Source: Spirilliplanes yamanashiensis (lineage in GTDB: Bacteria; Actinomycetota; Actinomycetes; Mycobacteriales; Micromonosporaceae). From it: DNA of 64,000 nucleotides. The first letter of the stretch is position 1. Every line of letters begins with the position of its first letter. The position numbers and the translations under genes were made by a program. The notes under the pieces were generated by a model. It was not told the DNA's origin, did no database searches, and was given only the letters and a program-made list of their open reading frames with translations. This document shows, in pieces, positions 25,249 through 33,470 of the stretch. Where the stretch lies: positions 36,184 to 100,183 of the forward strand of contig NZ_BOOY01000010.1 of the NCBI RefSeq assembly GCF_016863475.1, written 5' to 3'.

Positions 25249-25770
25249 GTGGCTGAGGCTGTCTACGCCACCCTGCACACGAACCATGGCCCGATCCGCC
25301 TTCAGCTGTTCCCGGACCACGCGCCGAAGACGGTGCGCAACTTCGTGGAACTGGCGCAGGGCACCAAGGAGTACACGGACCCCCGGACCGGGCAGAAGGG
25401 CAGCGGCCCCTACTACGACGGCACGATCTCGCACCGGGTGATCGCCGGCTTCATGGTCCAGATGGGCGACCCGACCGGCACCGGCCGCGGCGGCCCGGGC
25501 TTCCAGTTCGCCGACGAGTTCCACCCCGACCTGGTGTTCGACCGGCCGTACCTGCTGGCGATGGCCAACGCCGGGCCCGGCACGAACGGCTCGCAGTTCT
25601 TCATCACCGTGGGCCCGACCCCGCACCTGAACCGCCGTCACACCATCTTCGGCCAGGTGGCCGACGACCAGTCCGCGAAGGTCGTGGACTCGATCGCGAA
25701 CACGCCGACCGGCCCGCAGGACCGGCCGCGCGAGGACGTGGTCATCGAGCGCGTGGAGATCGAGAGCTGA
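25249..25770 (+). CDS. Cyclophilin-type peptidyl-prolyl isomerase
   Basis: 173 residues from GTG 25249 with AGGAG upstream. Cyclophilin hallmarks are all present: YATLHTNHGPIRLQLFPD, APKTVRNFVELA, SHRVIAGFMVQMGDPTGTG (catalytic arginine), ANAGPGTNGSQFFIT and LNRRHTIFGQV. No signal peptide, so a cytoplasmic foldase that speeds cis-trans isomerisation of prolyl bonds. Followed after 25 bp by the rhomboid gene, which has its own promoter. Confidence 0.93.
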   Translation: MAEAVYATLHTNHGPIRLQLFPDHAPKTVRNFVELAQGTKEYTDPRTGQKGSGPYYDGTISHRVIAGFMVQMGDPTGTGRGGPGFQFADEFHPDLVFDRPYLLAMANAGPGTNGSQFFITVGPTPHLNRRHTIFGQVADDQSAKVVDSIANTPTGPQDRPREDVVIERVEIES

Positions 25771-25783
25771 TCTTCCCGCCGGG

Positions 25784-25789
25784 TACATT
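25784..25789 (+). promoter_or_regulatory. -10 hexamer of leaderless promoter
   Basis: TACATT lies 6 nt before ATG 25796; no ribosome site is present. Confidence 0.5.
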
Positions 25790-25795
25790 CGAAAC

Positions 25796-26719
25796 ATGAG
25801 TGCGCCGACGACCCCGGTCTGTTACCGCCATCCGTCGCGGGAGACCGGGGTCCGGTGCGTCCGGTGCGACCGGCCCATCTGCCCGGACTGCATGAACCCG
25901 GCGTCGGTGGGCTTCCAGTGCCCCGAGTGCGTGGCCGAGGGCCGCCGCACGCAGCGCCAGGCCCGCACCGCGTTCGGCGGCAGCCTGTCCGGCCAGGCCG
26001 GGTACGTGACGAAGGCGCTCATCGGCCTCAACCTGCTGGCGGCCGTGATCGGCGTCGTGATCGCGGGCATCCCGACGCTGATCGGCAACGGGCTGTTCAC
26101 GGGGGTCACGGCCTACCAGGCGATGGGCGCCGTCACGCCGTTCTCGTTCACGCTGGCCGCCACGGGCGAGCTGTACCAGGGGGCGGTGCCGGGCATCGGC
26201 ACGGTGTTCCCCGGCATCGACGACGGCGGCTTCTACCGCCTGGTCACGGCGATGTTCATCCACTACGGCCTCGTGCACCTGCTGTTCAACATGTATGCGC
26301 TGTGGCAGCTGGGCCGGCAGCTGGAGACGGTGCTCGGCCCGGCCCGCTTCGCCGCGCTGTACCTGATCGCCGGGCTGGGCGGCAACGTCGCGGTGTACCT
26401 GCTCGACCCGGGCGGCCTGGGCGCGGGCGCGTCGACGGCGCTCTTCGGCCTGTTCGCGGGCTTCTTCGTGATCCTGCGGCGGCTGGGCCGCGACACGTCG
26501 GGCATCGTGGCGCTGCTGGTGATGAACGTGATCATCACGTTCCTGATCCCGAACCTGTCGTGGGAGGGCCACATCGGCGGCCTGGTGACGGGCGGGGTGG
26601 TGGCGGCCGCGCTGGCCTACGCCCCGCGCGAGCGCCGCACGCCGGTCCAGGTGGCCGGCTGCGCCGCCGTGGTGCTGCTGCTGGTCGTGGTGACGGCGGC
26701 CCGCGCGCTCACGGCTTAG
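25796..26719 (+). CDS. Rhomboid family intramembrane serine protease with N-terminal zinc-finger
   Basis: 307 residues. Residues 9-47 form a B-box-like zinc finger (CYRH, CVRC, CPDC, CPEC). Six or seven membrane helices follow. The catalytic serine is in GASTALFG (S213) and the catalytic histidine in GHIGGLVTG (H259); the HLLFNMYALWQLG loop matches the family's HxxxNM motif. Cleaves membrane proteins within the bilayer. The N-terminal zinc finger is common in actinobacterial rhomboids. ATG 25796 is leaderless. The end overlaps the convergent PH-domain gene by 11 bp. Confidence 0.92.
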   Translation: MSAPTTPVCYRHPSRETGVRCVRCDRPICPDCMNPASVGFQCPECVAEGRRTQRQARTAFGGSLSGQAGYVTKALIGLNLLAAVIGVVIAGIPTLIGNGLFTGVTAYQAMGAVTPFSFTLAATGELYQGAVPGIGTVFPGIDDGGFYRLVTAMFIHYGLVHLLFNMYALWQLGRQLETVLGPARFAALYLIAGLGGNVAVYLLDPGGLGAGASTALFGLFAGFFVILRRLGRDTSGIVALLVMNVIITFLIPNLSWEGHIGGLVTGGVVAAALAYAPRERRTPVQVAGCAAVVLLLVVVTAARALTA

Positions 26720-27131
26720 CGCCGGTCCGCAGCGCGGCGAGGGCGGCGGCGACGTCCTCGGGCGCGGTGCCCAGGTCGTACTGGCTGAACAGGTGCAGCT
26801 GGTCGCCGGTGTCCAGCTCCAGCATCTCGCTGGACAGGCCCACGCGTTCCCGGCGGTCGACGCGTACCCGCTCGATCTGCTCCCAGGCGAGCCGGCGGCG
26901 GCGCGACCAGCCGGACACGACGGTGACCCCGCCGGTGTCGGCGCTCAGGCGCACCGGCACGAGCAGGTCGCGGGCGGCCCAGGCGGCGAGGCCGGCGGCG
27001 CTGACGCCGGCGAGCACCCAGACGACGACGTCGTCGGGCCGGATCAGCCACGCCAGCAGGGGCAGCAGGACCACGCCGGCGAGCTTCGCGGCGGGCAGCT
27101 TCGGGGGAACGCGCCAGGCCATCTCGTGCAC
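26709..27131 (-). CDS. PH-domain-containing membrane protein
   Basis: 140 residues from GTG 27131 (leaderless; ATG 27122 is an in-frame alternative). Two adjacent hydrophobic helices (about 18-50) are followed by a bacterial PH-like beta domain (LLVPVRLSADTGGVTVVSGWSRRRRLAWEQIERVRV) and a C-terminal helix. Such proteins are small membrane-associated proteins of unknown role. Divergent from the thiolase gene through a shared promoter centre. Confidence 0.75.
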   Translation of the reverse strand: MHEMAWRVPPKLPAAKLAGVVLLPLLAWLIRPDDVVVWVLAGVSAAGLAAWAARDLLVPVRLSADTGGVTVVSGWSRRRRLAWEQIERVRVDRRERVGLSSEMLELDTGDQLHLFSQYDLGTAPEDVAAALAALRTGAKP

Positions 27132-27137
27132 CGGACG

Positions 27138-27147
27138 AGCGTACGGT
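27138..27147. promoter_or_regulatory. Overlapping divergent -10 elements (bidirectional leaderless promoter)
   Basis: On the minus strand TACGCT (27138-27143) lies 6 nt before GTG 27131; on the plus strand TACGGT (27142-27147) lies 6 nt before ATG 27154. The two hexamers share the central TA, within the palindrome CGTACG (27140-27145), so only one polymerase could open the site at a time. Confidence 0.55.
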
Positions 27148-27153
27148 GAAGTC

Positions 27154-28302
27154 ATGCGTGACGCGGTGATCGTGGGCGCCGTCCGGACCCCGCTGGGCCG
27201 GCGCGGCGGCGGCCTGTCCGGGGTGCACCCGGTCGACCTGTCGGGGCACGTGCTGCGGGCGCTGGCCGAGCGCACCGGCCTCGACCCGGCGGACGTGGAC
27301 GACGTGCAGTGGGGCTGCGTGAGCCAGGTCGGCGAGCAGTCGTGGAACGTGGGCCGCAACGCGGTGCTGGCGGCGGGCTGGCCGGAGTCGGTGCCGGGCG
27401 CGACGATCGACCGGCAGTGCGGGTCGAGCCAGCAGGCGCTGCACGTGGCGGCCGCCGCGGTGATCGCCGGGCAGGCGGACGTGGTGGTGGCGGGCGGCGT
27501 CGAGTCGATGAGCCGGGTGCCGATGGGCTCGTCGGCGACCGTGTCGGGGGTGCCGTACGGGCCGGCGGTGCGGGAGCGCTACGCGGGCGTGCCGGGCTTC
27601 GGCGACGGCGAGCCGGTGCCGTTCAACCAGGGCGTCGGCGCGGAGATGATCGCCGCCCGCTGGGGCTTCACCCGCGGCCGGCTCGACGAGTACGCGCTGG
27701 CCAGCCACGCCAGGGCGGCCGCCGCCGACTACTCGGCCGAGATCACGCCGGTGGGCGGGGCGAAGGAGGACGAGGGCATCCGCCGGGACACGACGCTGGA
27801 GAAGCTGGGCGCGCTGAAGACCCCGTTCCGGCCGGACGGCGTGGTGACGGCGGGCTCGGCGTCGCAGATCTCGGACGGCGCGGCCGCGCTGGCGGTGACC
27901 ACGAGCGAGTGGGCGGCGGCGCACGGGCTGCGGCCGCTGGCCCGGGTGCACACCGCCGTCGCCGCCGCGGACGACCCGGTCGTCATGCTCACCGCGCCGA
28001 TCCCGGCCACCGCGAAGGTGCTGCGCCGCGCCGGCCTCACCCTGGCCGACATCGGGGTGTACGAGGTGAACGAGGCGTTCGCGCCGGTGCCGCTGGCGTG
28101 GCTGGTGGAGACGGGCGCCGACCCGGCCCGGCTGAACCCGCGCGGCGGCGCGATCGCGCTGGGCCACCCGCTCGGCGCCTCGGGGGCGCGGCTGGCGACG
28201 TCGATGCTGCACCACATGCGGGAGACCGGCGTCCGGTACGGGCTGCAGGTCATGTGCGAGGGCGGCGGAATGGCGAACGCCACCATCGTCGAGCGGATGT
28301 AA
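27154..28302 (+). CDS. Acetyl-CoA acetyltransferase (thiolase)
   Basis: 382 residues from ATG 27154. The nucleophilic cysteine is in DRQCGSSQQALH; the second active-site region NEAFAPVPLAWL carries the family's NEAF histidine-region motif, and GGAIALGHPLGASGARL plus CEGGGMANATIVE complete the active site (second Cys in MCEGGG). These match degradative/biosynthetic thiolases that cleave or form acetoacetyl-CoA or longer 3-ketoacyl-CoA. It stands alone, without beta-oxidation neighbours. Leaderless. Confidence 0.92.
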   Translation: MRDAVIVGAVRTPLGRRGGGLSGVHPVDLSGHVLRALAERTGLDPADVDDVQWGCVSQVGEQSWNVGRNAVLAAGWPESVPGATIDRQCGSSQQALHVAAAAVIAGQADVVVAGGVESMSRVPMGSSATVSGVPYGPAVRERYAGVPGFGDGEPVPFNQGVGAEMIAARWGFTRGRLDEYALASHARAAAADYSAEITPVGGAKEDEGIRRDTTLEKLGALKTPFRPDGVVTAGSASQISDGAAALAVTTSEWAAAHGLRPLARVHTAVAAADDPVVMLTAPIPATAKVLRRAGLTLADIGVYEVNEAFAPVPLAWLVETGADPARLNPRGGAIALGHPLGASGARLATSMLHHMRETGVRYGLQVMCEGGGMANATIVERM

Positions 28303-28361
28303 TTAGACATTCATCGCGGTGGTGCCGTCACATAACCAAAAGTCCTACCGTTGAACCGCGC

Positions 28362-28868
28362 ATGGACGTGTTCTCCCGTACGTTCCTCCCCGCCACGGCC
28401 GAGGCCGGTGTGCCCATCCCCACCGTGTCCCGCCACATGCCCATCGTCCGCCGCTGCGTCGACGGGGACGACACCACCGTGCTGGTGTCGCGCTGCGTCG
28501 CCGGCGGCCGCGCTGCCATGCTCGTGCTTACCTACCGCCGCCTGGTGGTGACCAGTGAGACCCGGGTGATGCGGCGCCTGCACCTGCACCTCAACACCGA
28601 CCTGCGGCACCTCAGCAACGTGACGTGGAGCCCGGACCTGCGCCGCGGCGGCGTCGAGCTGGCCGCGGACGCCGTGGACGGGGTGCGCGAGCGCTTCTTC
28701 CTGCGCGTCCCGCAGGCGGACCAGGTGTGGCACACCGCCGAGCTGCTGGAGCACGTGTTCCGCGGCCGCGCCGGCCTGCGCACCGCGCCCGTCCCCGCCC
28801 ACGCGGCGGCGCACGCGGAGCCCCGCCTGTTGACGGGCGTGCGACACTTCAGCCCGGCCACGGCCTGA
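28362..28868 (+). CDS. Hypothetical protein (PH-like beta-rich)
   Basis: 168 residues from ATG 28362. TACCGT (28346-28351) lies 10 nt upstream, giving a very short leader. The predicted strands (AAMLVLTYRRLVVTSETRVM, LHLHLNTDLRHLSNVTWSP, RERFFLRVP) and a final helix (VWHTAELLEHVF) resemble a PH-like fold, but no family was recognised. No signal or membrane segment. Precedes the GT2 gene on the same strand by 39 bp. Confidence 0.65.
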   Translation: MDVFSRTFLPATAEAGVPIPTVSRHMPIVRRCVDGDDTTVLVSRCVAGGRAAMLVLTYRRLVVTSETRVMRRLHLHLNTDLRHLSNVTWSPDLRRGGVELAADAVDGVRERFFLRVPQADQVWHTAELLEHVFRGRAGLRTAPVPAHAAAHAEPRLLTGVRHFSPATA

Positions 28869-28907
28869 GGCGTTACGCTGGGCGCCCCCTTCGGTTAGGA
28901 GCGCCGC

Positions 28908-29597
28908 GTGAAGCTCTCGGTCCTCATGCCGGTCTTCAACGAGCAGGAACGCGTCGGTGAGGCCCTCAAGCAGGCCCTCGCCGTCGAGTACCCGTGTGAG
29001 ATCGAGCTGATCGTCGTCGACGACGGCAGCCGCGACGGCACCCACGAGATCCTCGCCCGGCACGACGACGACCGGCTGCGGGTGCTGACCCACCCGCGCA
29101 ACCGGGGCAAGGGCGCCGCGATCCGCACGGCCGTGGCCGCCGCCACCGGCGACTACCTGGTCATCCTCGACGCCGACCTGGAGTACGACCCGCAGGACAT
29201 CCCGGTGCTGCTGCAGCCGGTGCTGGACGGGCGCGCCACCGTCGTCTACGGCAACCGCACGTTCGGCAGCCACAGCGCGTACAGCTTCTGGTACGTGATG
29301 GGCAACCGCGCCGTGACCACCGCCGCGAACGTGCTCTACAACTCCTACATCGGCGACCTGGAGACCTGCTTCAAGCTGCTCCCGACGCCGCTGTACCGGT
29401 CGCTGGACATCCGCTCGCAGGGCTTCGGCATGGAGGCCGAGCTGACCGCGAAGCTGCTGCGCCGGCGCATCCGCCCGTACGAGGTGCCGATCAGCTACCG
29501 GGCCCGCAACCGCGAGGACGGCAAGAAGATCACCTGGCGCGACGGCGTCGAGGCGCTGTGGATCCTGGGGCGCGAGCGGGTCAGAGCCAACCGCTGA
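28908..29597 (+). CDS. Family 2 glycosyltransferase (dolichol-phosphate-mannose-synthase-like)
   Basis: 229 residues from GTG 28908 with AGGAG seven bases upstream. GT-A motifs: VLMPVFNEQERVGEAL, VVDDGSRDGT, and the metal-binding VILDADLEYDPQDIP, followed by NRTFGSHSAYSFWYVMGN. These fit polyprenyl-phosphate-sugar synthases that charge a lipid carrier in the cytoplasm for use by GT-C enzymes such as the one at 16100-18058. No C-terminal membrane segment. The end overlaps the convergent transketolase gene by 17 bp. Confidence 0.87.
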   Translation: MKLSVLMPVFNEQERVGEALKQALAVEYPCEIELIVVDDGSRDGTHEILARHDDDRLRVLTHPRNRGKGAAIRTAVAAATGDYLVILDADLEYDPQDIPVLLQPVLDGRATVVYGNRTFGSHSAYSFWYVMGNRAVTTAANVLYNSYIGDLETCFKLLPTPLYRSLDIRSQGFGMEAELTAKLLRRRIRPYEVPISYRARNREDGKKITWRDGVEALWILGRERVRANR

Positions 29598-30459
29598 TCG
29601 AGGCCCGCAGCCCGGCCGCGTCCAGCCCGTGCCACCGCGCGTGGTCCTTCGGGCTGCCGTAGCGGCGCAGCTCGGCCCGGCCCACGCCCAGCGCGAGCAG
29701 CCGGTGCGGGCGGTCGGCCAGCGCCTCGGCGACGAGCCGGCTCGACGTCCCCGCCAGGTACGGCTCGACCAGCACCACGTCGGTCCCGGCCAGCGCGCGC
29801 AGCGCGGCGGTGTCGAGCGGCCGGGGCGTCGCCGTGTACGCCACGGTCACGTCGAGGCCGGCCGTCGCCGCCAGCACCGGGTCGAGCATCGGCCCGACCG
29901 CCACCACCAGCGCCCTGCCGCCGCCGCGCACCACGGTGAGGCCGCGCGGTGCGTGCGCCGCCCGGTTCTCCAGCGTGGACAGTCTGATGTAGACGCGGTC
30001 GTCTCCCGCGGCGGCGGCGCGCAGCAGCCCGGCCACCTCGTCGCGGTGCCCCGGCACGTGCACCGTCCAGCCGTCGAGCGTGTCGAGCAGCGCCACGTCG
30101 CCCGGCGACATGTGCGTGTAGCCGGCGCTCGCGGCGTCGTACGACGCCCCGATGCTGACCAGCACCGCGCCCGCGTCCTGGTGCCCCAGGTCGAGCTTGA
30201 TCTGCTCGTACGCCCGGTCGATCACGAACGGCGCGTACGAGTGCACGATGGGCCGCATCCCGGTCAGCGCCAGCCCGCCCGCCACCCCGACCATGAGCTG
30301 CTCGCGGATGCCGACGTTGAGCACCCGCTCCGGGTGCCGCCGCTGCGCGGGCAGGAACGCGTCGGCGGAGATGTCGGCCAGCACCAGGGCGGTCCGCGGG
30401 TCGCCCGCCAGCAGCCCGGACGCCGTGTCGACGAACGCCTCCCGCATGCCGGTCACCAC
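29581..30459 (-). CDS. Transketolase C-terminal half (pyrimidine-binding and C domains)
   Basis: 292 residues. The pyrimidine-binding domain has VLNVGIREQLMVGVAGGLALTG, containing the catalytic glutamate of the REQ motif; the C-terminal domain contains GLDVTVAYTATPRPLD. Start GTG 30459 overlaps the stop of the N-terminal-half gene (30453) and has GGAG six bases upstream; ATG 30447 is an alternative. Together with the preceding gene it makes a split transketolase, a two-carbon transfer enzyme of the pentose phosphate or a secondary sugar pathway. Confidence 0.87.
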   Translation of the reverse strand: MVTGMREAFVDTASGLLAGDPRTALVLADISADAFLPAQRRHPERVLNVGIREQLMVGVAGGLALTGMRPIVHSYAPFVIDRAYEQIKLDLGHQDAGAVLVSIGASYDAASAGYTHMSPGDVALLDTLDGWTVHVPGHRDEVAGLLRAAAAGDDRVYIRLSTLENRAAHAPRGLTVVRGGGRALVVAVGPMLDPVLAATAGLDVTVAYTATPRPLDTAALRALAGTDVVLVEPYLAGTSSRLVAEALADRPHRLLALGVGRAELRRYGSPKDHARWHGLDAAGLRASISGWL

Positions 30460-31133
30460 TTCGGCTCCACCCGGGCCACCACGACGTGCGGCCGGCGCCC
30501 GTCGTGCCCGGTCAGCGCCGCCGCCAGGGCGTCATGGTCGCGCCCGTCCACCACCGCCGAGCTCCAGCCGTGGAACCGCGCCGCGACGCCGCCCGGCCAC
30601 CCGTGCGTGGCGCTGGCGTTGTCGACCACCACGGCGGTCAGATTGCCGAGGCCGGTGGCGCCCGCGTACGCGACCGCCTCGTGGTTGGCGCCCTCGTCCA
30701 GCTCGGCGTCGCCGGTCAGCACGTACACCCGGGCCTGTTCGCCCTGCGCCCGCAGCCCCAGCGCGGTGCCGACGGCCAGGCCGAGCCCGTGCCCCAGCGA
30801 CCCGGAGCCGATCTCCACGCCGGGCACCAGCGTGCGGTCCGGGTGGTGGCCGAGGCGGCTGTCCGGGCCGGCCAGGTCGTCCAGCCACGCCTCCGGTACG
30901 AAGCCCTTCGCGGCGAGCACCGCGTAGTAGGCGGCCGGGCCGTGCCCCTTCGACAGCAGGAACCGGTCGCGGTCGGGCGCGTCCACGGTCGCGGGGGTGA
31001 CCCGCAGGACCCGGTCGTAGAGCACCCACAGCACGTCCAGGGTCGAGTACGCGCTCGGCGAGTGCTTCTCGTCGCCGGTCAGCCGGCGCAGCAGGGCGGG
31101 CAGCCGCTCCGCCCCGGTGGTCGTCGTCGTCAT
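30453..31133 (-). CDS. Transketolase N-terminal half (thiamine-diphosphate-binding)
   Basis: 226 residues from ATG 31133. Signatures include LLSKGHGPAAYYAVLAAKG, GSLGHGLGLAVGTALG and the thiamine-diphosphate/metal motif LTGDAELDEGANHEA...VVVDNAS. The start is chosen because a -10-like CAGGCT lies 6 nt upstream and a SoxR-type box occupies the promoter spacer. It is the first gene of a two-gene operon with the C-terminal half and is divergent from soxR, so NADPH-generating flux may be adjusted under redox stress. This regulation is inferred. Confidence 0.85.
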   Translation of the reverse strand: MTTTTTGAERLPALLRRLTGDEKHSPSAYSTLDVLWVLYDRVLRVTPATVDAPDRDRFLLSKGHGPAAYYAVLAAKGFVPEAWLDDLAGPDSRLGHHPDRTLVPGVEIGSGSLGHGLGLAVGTALGLRAQGEQARVYVLTGDAELDEGANHEAVAYAGATGLGNLTAVVVDNASATHGWPGGVAARFHGWSSAVVDGRDHDALAAALTGHDGRRPHVVVARVEPKW

Positions 31134-31139
31134 GCCGGT

Positions 31140-31170
31140 AGCCTGCAACCTGAAGCGCGGTTGAGGTAAA
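31140..31170 (-). promoter_or_regulatory. MerR-type promoter of the split transketolase operon with SoxR box
   Basis: On the minus strand, -35 TTTACC (31165-31170) and -10-like CAGGCT (31140-31145) are separated by exactly 19 bp, the long spacer of MerR-family promoters. The imperfect palindrome CCTGAAGCGCGGTTGAGG (31149-31166, 14 of 18 positions self-complementary) fills the spacer and resembles the SoxR box CCTCAAG...CTTGAGG. Confidence 0.6.
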
Positions 31171-31176
31171 GGGGCA

Positions 31177-31623
31177 GTGGTGGCGGACACCCTCACCATC
31201 GGCGAGCTGGCCGCCCGCAGCGGCGTCGCCCCGTCGGCGCTGCGCTACTACGAGCGGCTCGGCCTGATCCACGCCACCCGCACCACCGGCAACCAGCGCC
31301 GGTACCGGCGCACCGAGCTGCGCCGGGTGTCGTTCATCCGCATCGCCCAGCAGGTCGGCGTCTCGCTGGAGGAGATCCGCGACGCCCTCGCCTCGCTGCC
31401 GGAGGGCCGCACCCCGAACCGGGCCGACTGGGCCCGGCTGTCCGAGCGCTGGCGGGCCCGCCTCGACGACCGGATCGCGCTGCTGGAGAAGCTGCGCGAC
31501 GAGCTGACCGGGTGCATCGGCTGCGGCTGCCTCAGCATGCAGACGTGCAAGCTGTACAACCCGGGCGACCGGCTGGCGGCCGAGGGCCCCGGCCCGCGCG
31601 TGCTGCTAGCCCCGCGCCAGTAG
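31177..31623 (+). CDS. soxR: Redox-sensing transcriptional activator SoxR
   Basis: 148 residues from GTG 31177 (GTG 31180 is equally possible). A MerR-type N-terminal helix-turn-helix (LTIGELAARSGVAPSALRYY) leads into a dimer helix, then the 2Fe-2S cluster motif CIGCGCLSMQTC (C113, C116, C118, C124) and NPGDRLAAEGPGPR, matching SoxR closely. Oxidation of the cluster by redox-cycling compounds activates target promoters. A SoxR-like box lies in the divergent promoter region. A quinone oxidoreductase gene, a typical SoxR target class, is convergent next door and overlaps by 18 bp. Confidence 0.93.
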   Translation: MVADTLTIGELAARSGVAPSALRYYERLGLIHATRTTGNQRRYRRTELRRVSFIRIAQQVGVSLEEIRDALASLPEGRTPNRADWARLSERWRARLDDRIALLEKLRDELTGCIGCGCLSMQTCKLYNPGDRLAAEGPGPRVLLAPRQ

Positions 31624-32538
31624 CACGATCTTGCCCAGGTGGTCGCTCGACTCCATCAGGGCGTGCGCCGCGGCGGCCTGCGCCATCGGCATCGTCCGGT
31701 CGACGACGGGCCGGATCGTGCCGGCCTCCACCAGCGGCCACACCTGCTCGCGCACCCCCGCCACGATCCGCGCCTTGTCCTCGGCCGGCCGCGAGCGCAG
31801 CGTCGTCGCGGTGATCGACGCCCGCTTCGCCAGCAGCGCCCCCAGGTTCAGCTCGCCGCTGCGCCCGCCCTGCAGCCCGATCGTCACGATCCGCCCGCCG
31901 GTGCGCAGCACGTCGACGTTGCGCTGCAGGTAGGACCCGCCGACGATGTCGAGCACCACGTCCGCCCCGCCCTCGGTGGCGGCGACGAAGTCCTCGGCCG
32001 TGTAGTCGACGACCCGGTCCGCGCCCAGCTCCCGCAGCCGCTCGTGCTTGGCCGCCCGGGCCGTCGCCACCACCCGCGCCCCCAGCGCCCTGCCGAGCTG
32101 GATCGCGAACGTGCCGATCCCGCTGCCGCCGCCGTGCACCAGCAGCGTCTCGCCCGCCCGCAGCCCGGCCACGTCGACCACGTTCGACCACACCGTGCAC
32201 GCCACCTCGGGCAGCGCCGCCGCCTCGGCCAGGCTCAGCCCGCGCGGCACCGGCAGCAGCTGCCCGCGGGGCACGGCGACCCGCTCCGCGTAGCCGCCGC
32301 CGCTGAGCAGCGCGCACACCTCGCGGCCGTCCACCGTCCCGCTGCACTCCAGGCCGGGGTACTCCGGCGCGCCCGGCGGCGGCGGGTACAGGCCGCGGCG
32401 CTGCATCACGTCGGCCCGGTTCACCCCCGCCGCCACGACGTCGACGACGACCTCGCCGTCGGCGGGCACAGGGTCGGGCACCTCGGTCCAGGTCAGGACG
32501 TCGGGGCCACCGGGCTCGGAGATCGTCACGGCACGCAC
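31606..32538 (-). CDS. NAD(P)H:quinone oxidoreductase (PIG3/zeta-crystallin type)
   Basis: 310 residues from GTG 32538. A GroES-like domain (about 1-120; AAGVNRADVMQRRGLYPPP, PEYPGLECSGTV) is followed by an NADPH-binding Rossmann fold with LVHGGGSGIGTFAIQLGRAL and a C-terminal region DHLGKIVLL. No zinc ligands, as in quinone oxidoreductases of the medium-chain family, which reduce quinones with NADPH. Position beside soxR suggests a redox-stress role. No clear ribosome site. Confidence 0.88.
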   Translation of the reverse strand: MRAVTISEPGGPDVLTWTEVPDPVPADGEVVVDVVAAGVNRADVMQRRGLYPPPPGAPEYPGLECSGTVDGREVCALLSGGGYAERVAVPRGQLLPVPRGLSLAEAAALPEVACTVWSNVVDVAGLRAGETLLVHGGGSGIGTFAIQLGRALGARVVATARAAKHERLRELGADRVVDYTAEDFVAATEGGADVVLDIVGGSYLQRNVDVLRTGGRIVTIGLQGGRSGELNLGALLAKRASITATTLRSRPAEDKARIVAGVREQVWPLVEAGTIRPVVDRTMPMAQAAAAHALMESSDHLGKIVLLARG

Positions 32539-32557
32539 GCCACCAGTCTCGCGCACG

Positions 32558-32591
32558 GCGACGGCCCGGGCCTGATGGCCCGGGCCGTCGC
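32558..32591 (-). terminator. Hairpin terminator
   Basis: Perfect 15-bp inverted repeat (32558-32572 with 32577-32591, loop TGAT) just past the stop at 32610 of the upstream operon and before the quinone oxidoreductase start. Confidence 0.7.
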
Positions 32592-32609
32592 GTACGGCTC
32601 GCCGCGGTG

Positions 32610-33470
32610 CTACTCGTGCATCGCCGGGGCGGCGGTGTCCGCCTTGCGGCGCCCGGCGGACAGCCGCCGGGCCGGTTTGCCGCCCGCCGCCGCCAGCACC
32701 GCCTCCGGGTCGAACGCCGGCGCCGCCGCGGGCGGCCGGGCCGCGCCCCGCCGGCTCTGCGGCTTCGCCAGGTTCCGCTCCGCCCACTCGGCCACGGCGC
32801 CGTCCGGGTTCTCCTCGTTCAGCTCCGCCTCGGTGGCGACGGCCGGCGCCGACGGCGCCTGCGCCTCCTGCCCCGACGGCGTGCTGCGCCGCACCCCGAA
32901 CAGGTAACCGACGACCGCGGCGATCAGCGGCACGACGGGCGTCAGCACGAACATCTGCCCCAGGTCCTTCACCTGCTGCAGCCAGTCGCGGCGCAGCTCC
33001 CGAATCGCCTCCAGCCGGGCGTCCAGGCCGGACGCCGCCGGCAGCAGCGCGGTCGCGTCCGCCGTCGTCGGGTACGTCCACCACGCGTACCCCATCAGGC
33101 CCACGAGCAGGAAGAACGCGAGAATGAGCAACCACTTGAACAGCCGGTAGCCGAGCCGCGAGGCCCCGCTCTCCGACTCGGGGAAACTCATCGCGTACTG
33201 CCACGGCGACGGCGTCGGCCGATAGGCCCCGGCCACGCCCGTCCCGGGCAGGTAGCGCAGCTCACGCAGCATGCGGGTCGCCTCCTCCGGCGCCATCGAA
33301 CCCGCGGCGAGATCCTCGATCTGCCGCCCGATCACGGCGTCCTCGAGCCGCCCGAGCCGCCCGGTGCGGCGCTGCCGCGCCCGGTACGCCATCGACCCGG
33401 CCAGCACCGCGGCGGCGACCACGACGGCCCCCAGGGTGGTGAGCAGGGCGTACACATTGACCTGGCTCAT
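32610..33470 (-). CDS. Hypothetical membrane protein
   Basis: 286 residues from ATG 33470 with GGAGG upstream. Three hydrophobic segments (about 8-28, 108-130, 170-192) with a SHOCT-like short helical motif after the first (LEDAVIGRQIEDLAAGSMAPEEATRMLREL). The C-terminal ~90 residues are polar, Ala/Pro-rich and basic. It overlaps the upstream LiaF-like gene by 4 bp (ATGA), so the pair is co-translated. Function not recognised. Confidence 0.7.
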   Translation of the reverse strand: MSQVNVYALLTTLGAVVVAAAVLAGSMAYRARQRRTGRLGRLEDAVIGRQIEDLAAGSMAPEEATRMLRELRYLPGTGVAGAYRPTPSPWQYAMSFPESESGASRLGYRLFKWLLILAFFLLVGLMGYAWWTYPTTADATALLPAASGLDARLEAIRELRRDWLQQVKDLGQMFVLTPVVPLIAAVVGYLFGVRRSTPSGQEAQAPSAPAVATEAELNEENPDGAVAEWAERNLAKPQSRRGAARPPAAAPAFDPEAVLAAAGGKPARRLSAGRRKADTAAPAMHE

